From Pararge aegeria (lineage: Eukaryota; Arthropoda; Insecta; Lepidoptera; Nymphalidae): a stretch of 64,000 nucleotides of DNA. Position numbers and translations under genes: made by a program. The stretch lies in NCBI RefSeq assembly GCF_905163445.1, contig NC_053202.1, positions 11,842,001 through 11,906,000 of the forward strand, read 5' to 3'. Below the pieces are notes generated by a model. That model worked only from the letters and a program-made list of their open reading frames with translations. It had not been told where the DNA came from and made no database searches. Numbering within the stretch: the stretch's first letter is position 1; each line of letters starts with the position of its first letter. Shown piece after piece: positions 58,801 to 63,665 of the stretch.

Positions 58801-61800
58801 CCCACTGCGGCCCATCGGCCGTCAAAACCAAACTCAAATTTTGGACGTATGGGAAATTTGGACGTATGAGGACGATGTTTGAAGGACTAACCCGCCCTTG
58901 CCGCGGACATAAATTAACTTTTCAAATATTTACTAAATTTCTAATATGCATTATTGTAAATTCTAATGATTGTTTCAGCAACAAATGTTACTTCCGTGGA
59001 CCATTCCTGATCTTCCCATCTGAAGTGGCCAACATTATCACTAAGGTATCCTCTATTTCATAAACTCTGGAACTAAATTAAGACTTTAAGAAAATTTACT
59101 TAATCATTTAAACAATTATTAGTATTAGTTACTGTACCATTATGTTTTGCAGCCATTCTACAAACAAGAAGTGCTCCTAACAACGATGCATGACACGAGT
59201 CCACTCGTGGGCATCGTGGGAAAGTGCGGTGTCCTGGATTATGACGATTATCTTAAGTGTGGGTAATTTTTTTTTTATTCATCTAAAGATTAGCCCTTGT
59301 CTGCAATCTTACCTGGTGGTAAGTGATCATGCAGTCTAAGATGATAGCGGGCTTACCTGCTCGGGAGTTTGGTAGTCATACTAATCCCTAATCGACAAAT
59401 GCGACACCGCACCGGAACGCTAAATCGCTTAGCGGCACGTCTTTGTCGGTAGGGTGGTAACTAGCCACGCTCAAAGCCTCCCACCAGGCAAAATATATAA
59501 GGCAGATCCAGGGTTATAGATCAGTCTTAAAGCGATTGTAGCGCAATTTGTAATTAAAATAAAAGAAATTTTAATATCACTTGCTTCAACGGTGGAGGAA
59601 AACATCGTGAGGAAACCTGCATGCCTGCGAGTTCCCCATAATGTTCTCAAAGGTGCGGAGTCCACCAATCCGCACTGGGTCAGTGTGGTGGACTATGACC
59701 TTAACGTCTTCTCAATTCAAGTCAACCCATTTTTTGAATTATTTAGTAATAAGAAAAATAAATTAAACACTGTTGTATGCAGGCCGACCCACGGAGATAG
59801 CGGAGACGGACATGTACGTGTGCGAGTCTGTGTACGACGAGTCCAACCGCGTCGCGCGAAAGCTCAAAACCGGCCTCCGCAAGTTCGAGCACACCAAGGA
59901 CGTCACTGTCGACGAGGTGGGCTCCCGACCCACAATCTTTTTTTTCTTATTAGACAGCCGGTTAGCACAGTAGGCAGCGACCCAGCTTTCTGCATCCTAG
60001 GCTGTGGGTTCGATTTCCACAACTGGGAAATGTTTGTTTTCAGTGTCTGGGTATTCATCTGTATATTAATAATAAATAAATGTACTACGACAATACACAC
60101 ATCGCCATCTAGCCCCAAAGTAAGCGTAGCTTGTGTTATGGGTACTAAGATAGCTGATGAATATTTTTATGAATACAATACACATAAATACTTATATATA
60201 CAGATAAACACCCAGACACTGAAAAACATTCATGTTCATCACACAATTTCCAGTTATGGGAATCGAGCCCACGGCCTTGGACTCAGAAAGCAGGGTCGCT
60301 GCCCACTGCGCCAATCGGCTGTCAATATTATATATTATAAGTATTTATATTCAATAAAATATTCATCAGTCATCTTAGTACCCATAACACAAGCTACGCT
60401 TACTTTGGGGCTAGGTAGCGCCGTGGGTAATGTCGTAGTATATTTATTTTCCCACTTTAAGATTAAGAAGAACACTTTGTTGCACTTATGAAAATAAAGC
60501 TTAATTTGCTATACTCCGCGAAAAGCAGGAGAATCTGTATGGTGCAGTTTATACTCCACAAATAACAGATCTTCAGCAATATAATACTTAACAATTATTC
60601 ATTGTAAAGCCAACATCTCCTGAGGATGCTCCGGTTTCGGAGCGAAACGTGCGTAGAGGTTACATTGCCGAAGATCTGTTTGGTGTGGAGTATAAGGATT
60701 GAAGAAATTATAAATCACACCATACAGATTCTCCTGCTTTTCGCGTAGTATAGCAAATTAAACTTTATTTTCACAATATATCTTGGAATTTCGCAAAATT
60801 CATTAATTTTGCGAAATACCAAGATGCTTCTATCCAACACTTTATTGCACGCAAAAAATATAATAATACAGATAACACAAAATAACAAGAATATAAATAT
60901 AAAAAAAAGAAAATTTTGTACGTGTGTTATAAACTAGTCTGTAAGACACCAGCTTCCCTTTCGTTGGGAACGCGTTCGATTTCCGACACACGTACGTACA
61001 ATAACAAAGTAATGTGTGTTTTAAGCAATTTAATATAATATTGGCTTTAATGGTGAAGGAAAACATCGTGAGGAAACCTGCATGCCTGAGAGTTCTACAT
61101 AATGTTGTCAAATGTGTGTGGAGTCCACCAATCCGCCAGCGTGGTGGACTACCGCCGTAACCCCTTCTCATTGTGGTAGGAGACCCGTGAACGGTAATGG
61201 GTGATGATGATCCTCTTATATACTGTTTTATGTATTTAGTATTTATTTCTTCGTTACGCGCCTTTTTAAAAAAAATTTGAATACACGTTCGAATATCAAT
61301 GTACACGTATGTCTTTAAACTGTAAATAAATATATACAACGTGTAACAGAATTACCAAATAATATTGTAGGAGGCCCTGTGAAAATATGAACTCAAAAGA
61401 AGCATATTATGTGCACGTGGTCTTTTACCTGCAATAGGGTTGTAACAAGTACACTGAAAATGTTTTGAATTAGTTTGTATGGAAAAATAAATACGCTCCT
61501 TTTGTTTAAATTTTATTACAGGGTGATTCCTTATTTACTTTACTTATGCACCCTTCAACGGTATTTCGTAATTCCGTTACACGTTGTATATCGGATTGAG
61601 TATCATTCGGCCCTTCCTAACGGGAGGGTTTGCCCGTATACACCACGCTGGGCAGTCTGTGTTTATAAAGATGATAATGACCTACGATATTAATCTTTTC
61701 CAGATTTACTACTTCCCGAAGCAGCTGGGCCCGCCAGCGTTGGCCACGGCGCAGGATGTCCAATCAACGTCCAGCGCTTTCACCCAGAAGCCTTTCAATC

Positions 61801-63432
61801 CCAACGTCAACGCTGACTCCATGGTGAGCATTTCATGTATATGTATACCATATACATGAAAATGTGTGCACGGTACGCAGTGGCGCGCATAGAGGGCATG
61901 CACAGGTTATGCAGATGATATAAAATATTTACAGTTCAGTCAGGAAAGGAAAGTTTCTTGCAAAAAAAAAAAATTATACTTAATAAATAGATGTTATACT
62001 TATCTAGAAATGTATATTAAAATGTTTTTTCGGCATCGCACTCTACTTTTTAGAAGCGTGTGAATTATTGCAGAGGATTTGATTAGATTTTTTTTTTATA
62101 ATCTAGGACGGAAAGCCCCAGTTCACGAATCTCATAAACACTACAATCGGCAGCCAAGACGTGGAAATGCTTCTGGAGAACTCGCTCGATGACTCCTCGC
62201 TCGCATCACCCGCCACGCCACTTTCGATTGGTATGTTCATTTCAATAACTAAATTCCAATCTGAACCTCAGAATGAAAATGTAACCTATTACTAAAACAC
62301 TTTTCTTGATGCGAATAATATAGATAAAAGTCAATGCTTTTGTAAATAAATTAAATAAAACTGCGTGCTATGAAATTGCTGCCTGTTCATGTTCGAAATG
62401 CTGGCATCGGCTACTGCAAAGATTCGGCACATATTGTACACCCGCGGTGTATTAGATGATTTTACCGGCCCACTCCAGAGCATGGGTCTCCACCCATAAT
62501 GAGAAGGGGTTAAAGGCCGTAGTCCACCACGCTGGCCCAGTGCGGATTGGTGGACTCCACACGCATTTGAGAACATTATGGACAATGAGGCATGCAGGTT
62601 TCCTCACGATGTGTTTCTTCACCGTTGAAGCAAGTGATATTTCCATTGCTTGATACGCAAATAACTTCGAAAAGTTAGAGGTGCGTGCTGGGATTTAAAC
62701 TCTGCCCCCCGGAAGTGAAGTCCAAGTCCTAACCACTGGGCTATCACCGCTTCCACATACTTTCTATGTCTTTCGCACTTATTATGTTTACTAGAAATAA
62801 ATACAAAGATACAAAAAAAATGAAATTATGATCATGTATGTTACATATTGATAAGTATATAAGTAATAATTTATATTTCTTTGTGTATGATGATGAAGAT
62901 GATTTTAATTATAGGTGATGTTATTTAATGTATGTTTATATTTTATTCATATTTTTGCGTGATATGTATATATTATATATTATTTTTATATATTAGTGTA
63001 ATGTTTATTACCTTATTCATTGCACCACCTACCTCTTTTCTATGTTTTTTCCTTTTACGCCTTTGGTTGTCTGGAAGAAATCGCTATTTAGCGATAAGGC
63101 CACTAAATTCTACTCTTTTGCTCTATGTGTATATCTCTGTAACTATTTTTCTTTGTGGTACAATATAAGTGTATTCAATCATACATTATGAGGACTTCAA
63201 ATCTTTAAGTTTACTTAACGTAACTAACGTTTTCCAGGCGGCAACAGTAACCCGTACAACCCATCAATGGCGCCATCTTCGACCCAAGAACGGACGAGTC
63301 AAGCCGCAGCCACCCCTACCAGCAGCAGTAAGAAGAAGAAAGAGCAGAAGCAGAAGATCGTCACCGGCTACATTCTTTACTCCAGCGAAGTGCGCAAGGC
63401 CATTGTGGCGAACAACCCGGAATCTACTTTTG
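34763..63432 (+). CDS. polybromo: polybromo (PBRM1/BAP180 orthologue), 27 coding exons seen, 3' end beyond window
   Basis: Chromatin-targeting subunit of the PBAP-type SWI/SNF nucleosome remodeller; acts in the nucleus, where its bromodomains read acetyl-lysine on histones. Twenty-seven exons were assembled by hand from GT/AG sites. Every junction keeps phase, giving 4192 coding bases (about 1397 residues; human PBRM1 is about 1690). Approximate residue layout: basic N-terminus 1-42; BD1 43-150; BD2 183-278; BD3 350-455; BD4 500-610; BD5 640-750; BD6 765-860; BAH1 925-1045; BAH2 1110-1250; HMG box from about 1372, cut by the window edge. Bromodomain ZA-loop motifs read PQYY, PDYF, PDYY, PEYY and PDYY in BD1-5. 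The acetyl-lysine Asn is present in BD2-BD5 (FNEPGS, YNVATS, FNEEGS, YNEPDS). It is Tyr in BD1 (FYKHDS), as in human, and Ser in BD6 (LSRTDS). The start ATG at 34763 is followed by MSKRRRA, close to the human N-terminus. The gene is divergent from the zinc-finger gene. Identity is very secure; individual exon ends are less so. Confidence 0.97.
34920..35230. mobile_element. SINE/MITE-like repeat in polybromo intron 1
   Basis: Contains gcctattgacgttccacgct, gggcacagcccttgtctctt, gctccaatgcgggttggtgt and gcagagacctgcagcatgac, phrases I know as part of a common lepidopteran repeat. Class not settled. Confidence 0.55.
35645..35780 (-). mobile_element. LINE tail remnant in polybromo intron 1
   Basis: caatcaaagtcaaataattctttatt is the reverse of a family G-like terminal repeat; the remainder is decayed. 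Confidence 0.55.
35839..35988 (+). CDS. polybromo: polybromo exon 2 (BD1, first half)
   Basis: Fifty codons from SEICQQLYD to PIDLLR, including the highly conserved FIRAPKRR and YYEVVSQPIDL of bromodomain 1. The acceptor is ttccag and the donor gtaggt; phase 0 at both ends. Confidence 0.95.
36342..36513 (+). CDS. polybromo: polybromo exon 3 (BD1, second half)
   Basis: Starts VQQKLKTDTYEDI and contains LLVNNAKAFYKHDS. The usual bromodomain Asn is Tyr here, as in human BD1. The donor is gtatgt; ends in phase 1. Confidence 0.95.
36770..37075 (+). mobile_element. SINE family B in polybromo intron 3
   Basis: Contains ccaccctaccgacaaagaag and gattagcttgttaccatctt, and ends in a short A run. An unrelated stretch (36890-36950) interrupts it. 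Confidence 0.65.
37117..37850 (+). mobile_element. LINE 3' end with reverse transcriptase C-terminus, polybromo intron 3
   Basis: 37207-37331 reads SRTFTVKAVNLWNELPRDIR, then KSLNIFKSRLKYYFLSSM-stop, the typical last segment of a non-LTR reverse transcriptase. A long AT-rich 3' UTR follows, with ataaggccgcctttgttcat. Confidence 0.75.
38050..38275 (+). mobile_element. family G LINE tail in polybromo intron 3
   Basis: Contains gtgatggtgataacaaaa and gggcgcgtttggaaccctcg, ending gaataaagaaatatttgac about 90 bases before exon 4. Confidence 0.75.
38366..38496 (+). CDS. polybromo: polybromo exon 4 (acidic/Ser-rich linker and start of BD2)
   Basis: Encodes a Ser/Lys then Asp/Glu-rich linker ending NVFEELFNA, which corresponds to the first helix of bromodomain 2. 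The acceptor is gacag and the donor gtaagt; phase 1 in, phase 0 out. Confidence 0.9.
38505..38800 (+). repeat. dispersed repeat H in polybromo intron 4
   Basis: Blocks tattgaaggatgcataagta, gtgtttacttatgacaaccc and acgctacgcgacac are shared with intron 5 (39260-39530), and partly with 44865-44990 and 61335-61600. Class unknown. Confidence 0.75.
38971..39056 (+). CDS. polybromo: polybromo exon 5 (BD2, ZA loop)
   Basis: Short exon reading VMTANVDGRPLYPAF then LPSKRRYPDYF, the ZA loop of bromodomain 2. It ends in phase 2. Related repeats lie in the introns on both sides. Confidence 0.93.
39260..39535 (+). repeat. dispersed repeat H in polybromo intron 5
   Basis: Starts atacaacgtgtaacggaatt and contains gtgtttacttatgacaaccc. 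Same orientation as the intron 4 copy, so the two flank exon 5. Confidence 0.75.
39662..39840. repeat. minisatellite in polybromo intron 5
   Basis: Imperfect tandem units of about 10 and 20 bases built on gcgttgagagcgttgagtgc. The same tract gives an open frame (VESVACVESVECV) that is a by-product of the repeat. Confidence 0.85.
40177..40345 (+). CDS. polybromo: polybromo exon 6 (BD2, second half)
   Basis: Reads SVIDSPIDLKIIAQKIQGG and later ACLFNEPGSQIYKDA, so the acetyl-lysine Asn is present. Acceptor ttacag, donor gtacgt; phase 2 in, phase 0 out. Confidence 0.95.
40411..40945. mobile_element. outer MITE split by the Harbinger-like MITE
   Basis: Left end CCCCGTTTTCACTA and right end GAAGTGAAAACGGGC are inverted repeats once the inner element is set aside. 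A fragment with the same end and the motif gatttaggtgattcc lies at 52612-52690. Confidence 0.7.
40430..40760. mobile_element. Harbinger-like MITE, 331 bp, in polybromo intron 6
   Basis: Ends GGGGGTCTCCATAAATTACG and its counterpart CGTATTTTATGAACGCCCCC form inverted repeats. The flanks are TAA on both sides, as expected for PIF/Harbinger (TWA). Contains an 18-base C run. It sits inside a second MITE. Confidence 0.75.
40960..41180 (-). mobile_element. SINE family E remnant in polybromo intron 6
   Basis: Contains catgccagtagtggacccg and ccgttaaagcaagtgatact. Confidence 0.6.
41480..41640 (+). mobile_element. retrotransposon 3' tail upstream of true polybromo exon 7
   Basis: Contains ctcggagaaccgaacc, agacctatgttcagcaatgg and ggttgatatgatgatgattg, similar to the block at 22892-23110 in the other orientation. 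It ends about 75 bases before the exon. Confidence 0.7.
41718..41885 (+). CDS. polybromo: polybromo exon 7 (linker between BD2 and BD3)
   Basis: Fifty-six codons from IIQVRKQEIEQHG to PGSDAEPEVK, a linker rich in Ser, Arg and Pro. The acceptor is ttcgtag and the donor gtaata; phase 0 at both ends. A 94% identical copy lies on the opposite strand at 22724-22891. The upstream flank carries a LINE 3' tail. Confidence 0.92.
42407..42463. repeat. perfect 26-bp inverted repeat in polybromo intron 7
   Basis: Arms 42407-42432 and 42438-42463 are perfect reverse complements around a 5-base loop (cattt). The arm includes tagagcgatctcttcatgaa. It ends 73 bases before exon 8. It could form an RNA hairpin in the pre-mRNA or be a tiny palindromic MITE. 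Confidence 0.9.
42537..42642 (+). CDS. polybromo: polybromo exon 8 (acidic linker and start of BD3)
   Basis: Reads HSEDSGGETDEEKND, then QWKLLEVVKNHLGPSG, the first helix of bromodomain 3. A perfect 26-bp inverted repeat ends 73 bases before its first base. Donor gtaaga, phase 1 out. Confidence 0.92.
43350..43545 (+). mobile_element. SINE family E remnant in polybromo intron 8
   Basis: Contains cacggtgaaggaaaacgtcg, gaggaaacctgcatgtctga and gccggtaatgggttgatata. Confidence 0.7.
43619..43850 (+). CDS. polybromo: polybromo exon 9 (most of BD3)
   Basis: Contains FWKLPSRRVYPDYYKEIKNP and NAKQYNVATSRLY, giving the PDYY motif and binding Asn of bromodomain 3. GC-rich at third codon positions compared with the flanking intron. 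Ends in phase 2. Confidence 0.96.
44190..44256. repeat. CACG microsatellite in polybromo intron 10
   Basis: A run of cacg units with a few changes (caag, ctcg), preceded by tcggttcatccgttcggga, a phrase common at the ends of lepidopteran Helitron-like repeats. Confidence 0.85.
44358..44473 (+). CDS. polybromo: polybromo exon 10 (end of BD3 and Ser/Asp linker)
   Basis: Starts LMQQRVQELLDIVQSSSSDD, the last helix of BD3 followed by an acidic Ser cluster and ATPRPRG. The acceptor is gttgcag and the donor gtaagt. Confidence 0.93.
44525..44690 (-). mobile_element. SINE family E remnant in polybromo intron 10
   Basis: Contains aacccataaccgggctacca and ttccttcaccgttaaagcaa. Confidence 0.65.
44865..44992 (+). 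repeat. dispersed repeat H fragment in polybromo intron 10
   Basis: Contains acaacgtgtaacagcattac and aatattgaaggatttatagg. Confidence 0.65.
45258..45540 (-). mobile_element. Helitron-like element in polybromo intron 10
   Basis: Starts actagctgttacccgcgact and contains aaaatcggttaagtagttta on the plus strand. Antisense to polybromo. Confidence 0.7.
45597..45775 (+). mobile_element. LINE 3' tail, family C, in polybromo intron 10
   Basis: Sense-oriented: gcaccacctaactctcttct, ggttgcctggaagagatcgc, and the end acaataaaagtatattcatt. Confidence 0.75.
46087..46337 (+). CDS. polybromo: polybromo exon 11 (BD4, first half)
   Basis: A Pro/Ser linker, then KKKLHFISKQLVEFT and FMEKPSKKLYPEYYNVIERP, the first helix and ZA loop of bromodomain 4. 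Donor gtatgt, phase 0 out. The intron that follows is about 3.2 kb and holds a retrotransposon ORF. Confidence 0.95.
46490..46570. mobile_element. hAT-type MITE half in polybromo intron 11
   Basis: Starts cagtggcgtgcatagagggt and contains ccagtaagagttataaaggt. The second end is not found. Confidence 0.6.
47077..48103 (+). mobile_element. retrotransposon ORF fragment (non-LTR type C-terminal region)
   Basis: It lies in polybromo intron 11 on the sense strand. An open frame reads QASLPIGYGGLGIR at the 5' side, loses frame at a run of eight A near 47323, and then runs open for 248 codons to a stop at 48103. The protein shows a CHC...H...C cluster (HRCHCGDSVDTYGHHGLSC) followed by DGKRPDG and LLWDATCVD. 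A K/R-P-D with a downstream D is the pattern of restriction-like endonucleases in some non-LTR retrotransposons. It belongs to a family of reverse-transcriptase C-termini I know from invertebrate genomes. It is 5'-truncated and followed by AT-rich sequence. The single frameshift suggests a young insertion. Confidence 0.75.
48235..48341. mobile_element. 107-bp MITE with 16-bp perfect inverted repeats
   Basis: aaaaagcgtggggtgc at the left and gcaccccacgcttttt at the right, in polybromo intron 11, just after the retrotransposon fragment. No coding capacity. Confidence 0.8.
48755..48960 (-). mobile_element. LINE reverse transcriptase fragment in polybromo intron 11
   Basis: Minus strand: PRYCSASDMFARARVPDFFA, then IMRSRIATFWSRLRASDNEI, and HWLSVHHE. 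This is a widespread lepidopteran retrotransposon C-terminus. Sixty-seven codons are open but nothing upstream. Confidence 0.8.
49055..49225 (+). mobile_element. SINE family B in polybromo intron 11
   Basis: Starts with a CTGGT tandem run, then gggaggcttcggccgtggct and accgacaaagaagtgtcgct. The 3' half is lost. Confidence 0.65.
49512..49788 (+). CDS. polybromo: polybromo exon 12 (BD4, second half, start of BD5)
   Basis: Starts NDRYNSIEEMTSDFRLMF with NCRQFNEEGSMIYEDA (binding Asn present), then a basic linker and PFEQKLRTLYDAIRDYRD, the first helix of bromodomain 5. Donor gtgagt, phase 1 out. Confidence 0.96.
50362..50626 (+). CDS. polybromo: polybromo exon 13 (most of BD5)
   Basis: Contains FMKLPNKSEYPDYYELIKNP and ACKYNEPDSQIYKDA, so BD5 has both PDYY and the binding Asn. 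The acceptor is ttccag and the donor gtaagt; phase 2 out. Confidence 0.96.
50855..51010 (-). mobile_element. LINE 3' tail, family C, in polybromo intron 13
   Basis: Starts aatgaatgaatacactttta and contains tttccaggcaaccaagta. Antisense to the host gene. Confidence 0.7.
51241..51386. mobile_element. hAT-type MITE, 146 bp, in polybromo intron 13
   Basis: Ends CAGTGGCA and CCCCACTG, with exact 8-bp duplications tccgtcaa on both sides. Internally it is a long imperfect palindrome (tttataactcttac both ways). Relatives: 46490, 61880, 12105 and 3265. Confidence 0.88.
51793..51891 (+). CDS. polybromo: polybromo exon 14 (first helix of BD6)
   Basis: Short exon reading EDDDAIPDVPAAVQELLLNL then NHQDEEG, matching human VMSHQDDEGR. 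Phase 2 at both ends. Confidence 0.93.
52135..52400 (-). mobile_element. SINE family F in polybromo intron 14
   Basis: Reverse: ttttcggaactgacagcatt and cgctttgaccactaagctcc. It ends about 35 bases before exon 15, so it lies next to that exon's acceptor region. Confidence 0.65.
52434..52595 (+). CDS. polybromo: polybromo exon 15 (middle of BD6)
   Basis: Reads CYSDSMAELPEHDEATNG, then DKGLYKRLDHFQQDIFAVFE. As in other polybromo BD6 domains, the ZA loop is atypical and lacks PDYY. Acceptor ttcag, donor gtaact. Confidence 0.94.
53040..53190 (+). mobile_element. SINE family B head in polybromo intron 15
   Basis: Starts actccctgccgcaatggtga and contains ggtctggtctggtgggaggg. It is truncated at ctacctacaaagacg. 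Confidence 0.65.
53703..53909 (+). CDS. polybromo: polybromo exon 16 (end of BD6, linker)
   Basis: Starts ARRLSRTDSQIFEDSVELQ; human has ARRMNRTDSEIYEDAVELQ, so the binding Asn position is Ser here. It ends in an acidic stretch ENDEEDETR. A degraded second copy of the exon's end lies downstream in the intron. Confidence 0.94.
54130..54200 (+). pseudogene. degraded duplicate of the end of polybromo exon 16
   Basis: Within intron 16, the bases encoding VKDCKQLQQKNDEDES repeat the exon-16 end VKQCKLLQENDEEDE, and resemblance continues into the C/T-rich intron sequence after each. The copy's GT would leave phase 1 instead of phase 2, and it lacks a strong acceptor, so I read it as a decayed local tandem duplication. 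Confidence 0.65.
54383..54562 (+). CDS. polybromo: polybromo exon 17 (start of BAH1)
   Basis: A Ser-rich linker, then YAKGDFVYIQPEKGNKEPS and IVQIERLW, the opening strands of BAH domain 1 (human YHVGDYVYVEP, IVCIERLW). The donor is gtatgt. Confidence 0.95.
54632..54880 (+). mobile_element. SINE family A in polybromo intron 17
   Basis: Starts gacggccgattggcgcagt with intact boxes and lies 70 bases after exon 17. It ends in a TTTA repeat. Confidence 0.85.
55180..55345 (+). mobile_element. LINE coding-end fragment in polybromo intron 17
   Basis: aaggatctggaatgcccttc and atatgagtaccttcaaatca, as at 4620-4700; it contains a small tagagtag tandem repeat. Confidence 0.6.
55430..55595 (+). mobile_element. 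SINE family B 3' half in polybromo intron 17
   Basis: Contains gttccggtgcgatgtcgtgt and acaggttagcccgcttagac, then ataaagaataaaaaa. Confidence 0.65.
56060..56145 (-). mobile_element. SINE family B end in polybromo intron 17
   Basis: Reverse: aacccttgactgcaatcaca and ggtagcgggctaacctgttt. Confidence 0.6.
56244..56392 (+). CDS. polybromo: polybromo exon 18 (BAH1, middle)
   Basis: Reads PHETFHVRTRKFLQQEVFK and VIGRCYVMNVKKYFKFRPE, the core of BAH1. Phase 2 in, phase 1 out; donor gtaagg. Confidence 0.96.
56732..56850 (+). CDS. polybromo: polybromo exon 19 (end of BAH1)
   Basis: Reads GYLNKDVYVCESRYNSKNR then WFKKIKVW, the conserved CESRY segment of BAH1. Acceptor ttctag, donor gtattt, phase 0 out. 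Confidence 0.95.
57393..57506 (+). CDS. polybromo: polybromo exon 20 (linker between BAH domains)
   Basis: Thirty-eight codons, mostly charged (VFRERVEKHKDELAELEVLE), probably helical. The donor is gtgagt; phase 0 at both ends. Confidence 0.9.
57507..58240. other. polybromo intron 20
   Basis: AT-rich, without identifiable repeats except an AATAAATA run near 58150. Ends in cttgtttcag. Confidence 0.5.
58241..58407 (+). CDS. polybromo: polybromo exon 21 (start of BAH2)
   Basis: Reads DDENTYYEQYNTVCSGVIK then GDYVYVVTDGGKQMIAQVD, the first strands of BAH domain 2. Phase 2 out. Confidence 0.94.
58493..58826 (-). mobile_element. SINE family A, double copy in polybromo intron 21
   Basis: Two successive reverse units: one ends in ttttccagtagtgggaact near 58680, and the next repeats acccagacactgaaaaa and reaches the head at 58826. 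Probably one insertion into another or a tandem duplication. Confidence 0.7.
58979..59045 (+). CDS. polybromo: polybromo exon 22 (BAH2, short exon)
   Basis: Only 67 bases: NKCYFRGPFLIFPSEVANI, aligned with human AAYFYGPIFIHPEE. Acceptor tttcag, donor gtatcc. Confidence 0.9.
59153..59258 (+). CDS. polybromo: polybromo exon 23 (BAH2)
   Basis: Reads PFYKQEVLLTTMHDTSP and VGKCGVLDYDDYLK. The donor gtgggt was chosen over a nearby gtaatt because only it joins in frame to give KCRPTEI in the next exon. Confidence 0.9.
59270..59490 (-). mobile_element. SINE family B in polybromo intron 23
   Basis: Reverse: agcccttgtctgcaatctta, accggaacgctaaatcgctt, ggcacgtctttgtcggtagg. It begins within 15 bases of the exon 23 donor. 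Confidence 0.75.
59555..59740 (+). mobile_element. SINE family E remnant in polybromo intron 23
   Basis: Contains cacttgcttcaacggtggag and aacatcgtgaggaaacctgc. It ends about 40 bases before exon 24. Confidence 0.65.
59783..59916 (+). CDS. polybromo: polybromo exon 24 (end of BAH2)
   Basis: Completes CRPTEIAETDMYVCESVYDE (human CRPTEIPENDILLCESRYNE) and continues KLKTGLRKFEH. Donor gtgggc, phase 0 out. Confidence 0.94.
59953..60450. mobile_element. SINE family A (+) split by a reverse SINE A
   Basis: The head of a plus-strand copy (59953-60071, box B ggttcgatttcc) stops at ctgtatatta. A complete minus-strand copy follows (60072-60325), and then the plus copy's body resumes (ataagtatttatattc ... 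tttggggctaggtagc). A self-nested pair in polybromo intron 24. Confidence 0.85.
60491..60840. mobile_element. foldback MITE relative in polybromo intron 24
   Basis: Shares both arms and the spacer motif gatgctccggtttcggagcg with 6667. The arms have diverged more and the left one carries a deletion. A second small hairpin (atttcgcaaaattc / attttgcgaaat) follows it. Confidence 0.8.
61025..61215 (+). mobile_element. SINE family E remnant in polybromo intron 24
   Basis: Contains atggtgaaggaaaacatcgt, gcgtggtggactaccgccgt and ggtaatgggtgatgatgat. Confidence 0.65.
61335..61600. repeat. dispersed repeat H, foldback arrangement, in polybromo intron 24
   Basis: Begins caacgtgtaacagaattacc and ends ggtatttcgtaattccgtta, acacgttgta, so the two ends are inverted. 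Between them it reads as one minus-strand copy. Confidence 0.7.
61704..61823 (+). CDS. polybromo: polybromo exon 25 (post-BAH linker)
   Basis: Starts IYYFPKQLGPPALATAQ; human has IYYFRKPIVPQKEPSP. A Ser/Thr/Pro-rich linker follows. Donor gtgagc, phase 0 out. Confidence 0.92.
62107..62230 (+). CDS. polybromo: polybromo exon 26 (linker before HMG box)
   Basis: Reads DGKPQFTNLINTTIGSQDVE then SPATPLSIG, a low-complexity linker. Acceptor tctag, donor gtatgt. Supported by phase and splice sites more than by homology. Confidence 0.85.
62395..62760 (-). mobile_element. tRNA-derived SINE, family E, in polybromo intron 26
   Basis: Read on the minus strand: box A-like TAGCCCAGTGG, box B-like AGTTTAAATCC, then the body with cttgcttcaacggtgaag, gaggaaacctgcatgcct and agcgtggtggactacggcct. 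The most complete copy of this family here. Confidence 0.8.
63005..63190 (+). mobile_element. LINE 3' tail, family C, in polybromo intron 26
   Basis: Contains gcaccacctacctcttttct and gaagaaatcgctatttagcg, and ends aagtgtattcaatcatac about 50 bases before exon 27. Confidence 0.75.
63238..63432 (+). CDS. polybromo: polybromo exon 27 (start of HMG box)
   Basis: A Ser/Thr/Pro linker, a Lys run, then VTGYILYSSEVRKAIVANNP and STFG; human has MSGYILFSSEMRAVIKAQHP and YSFG. This is helix 1 of the HMG box. Donor gtaagt, phase 1 out. The next exon lies outside the window. Confidence 0.94.
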
Positions 63433-63461
63433 GTAAGTGTTCAAAAGATTGGCGCAGTGGT

Positions 63462-63575
63462 TTTTGACGACTTCCCTGGCGCAACGGTGAGCGCTGTGAA
63501 TTTAACTAGAAGGTCCCGGGTTCGATTCCCGGCAGGGGAAACTTGGGAATTTATAATTCCTGAATTTTCTCTGGA
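63462..63575 (+). mobile_element. SINE family B head in polybromo intron 27
   Basis: Contains box A-like TGGCGCAACGG and box B GGTTCGATTCC, and continues gaatttataattcctgaatt. Cut at 63575 by another repeat. Confidence 0.75.
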
Positions 63576-63665
63576 CACGCGTTAAAAGTTATACTTCTTT
63601 GGCGTAACAAGATAAAAATCTTTTCAAGAATTTTATATTTCGCCTTATTCTACGTCTGTAGAAAA
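63576..63665. repeat. end fragment of the foldback repeat group
   Basis: acgcgttaaaagttatactt and tttggcgtaacaagataaaa are the same sequence that follows the 6667 element at 6998-7085. It abuts the cut end of a SINE B. Confidence 0.6.

Noticed and set aside
61335..61600. CRISPR-like or palindromic array
   Set aside because: Only two inverted ends of a dispersed repeat; no regularly spaced direct repeats. The window is eukaryotic.
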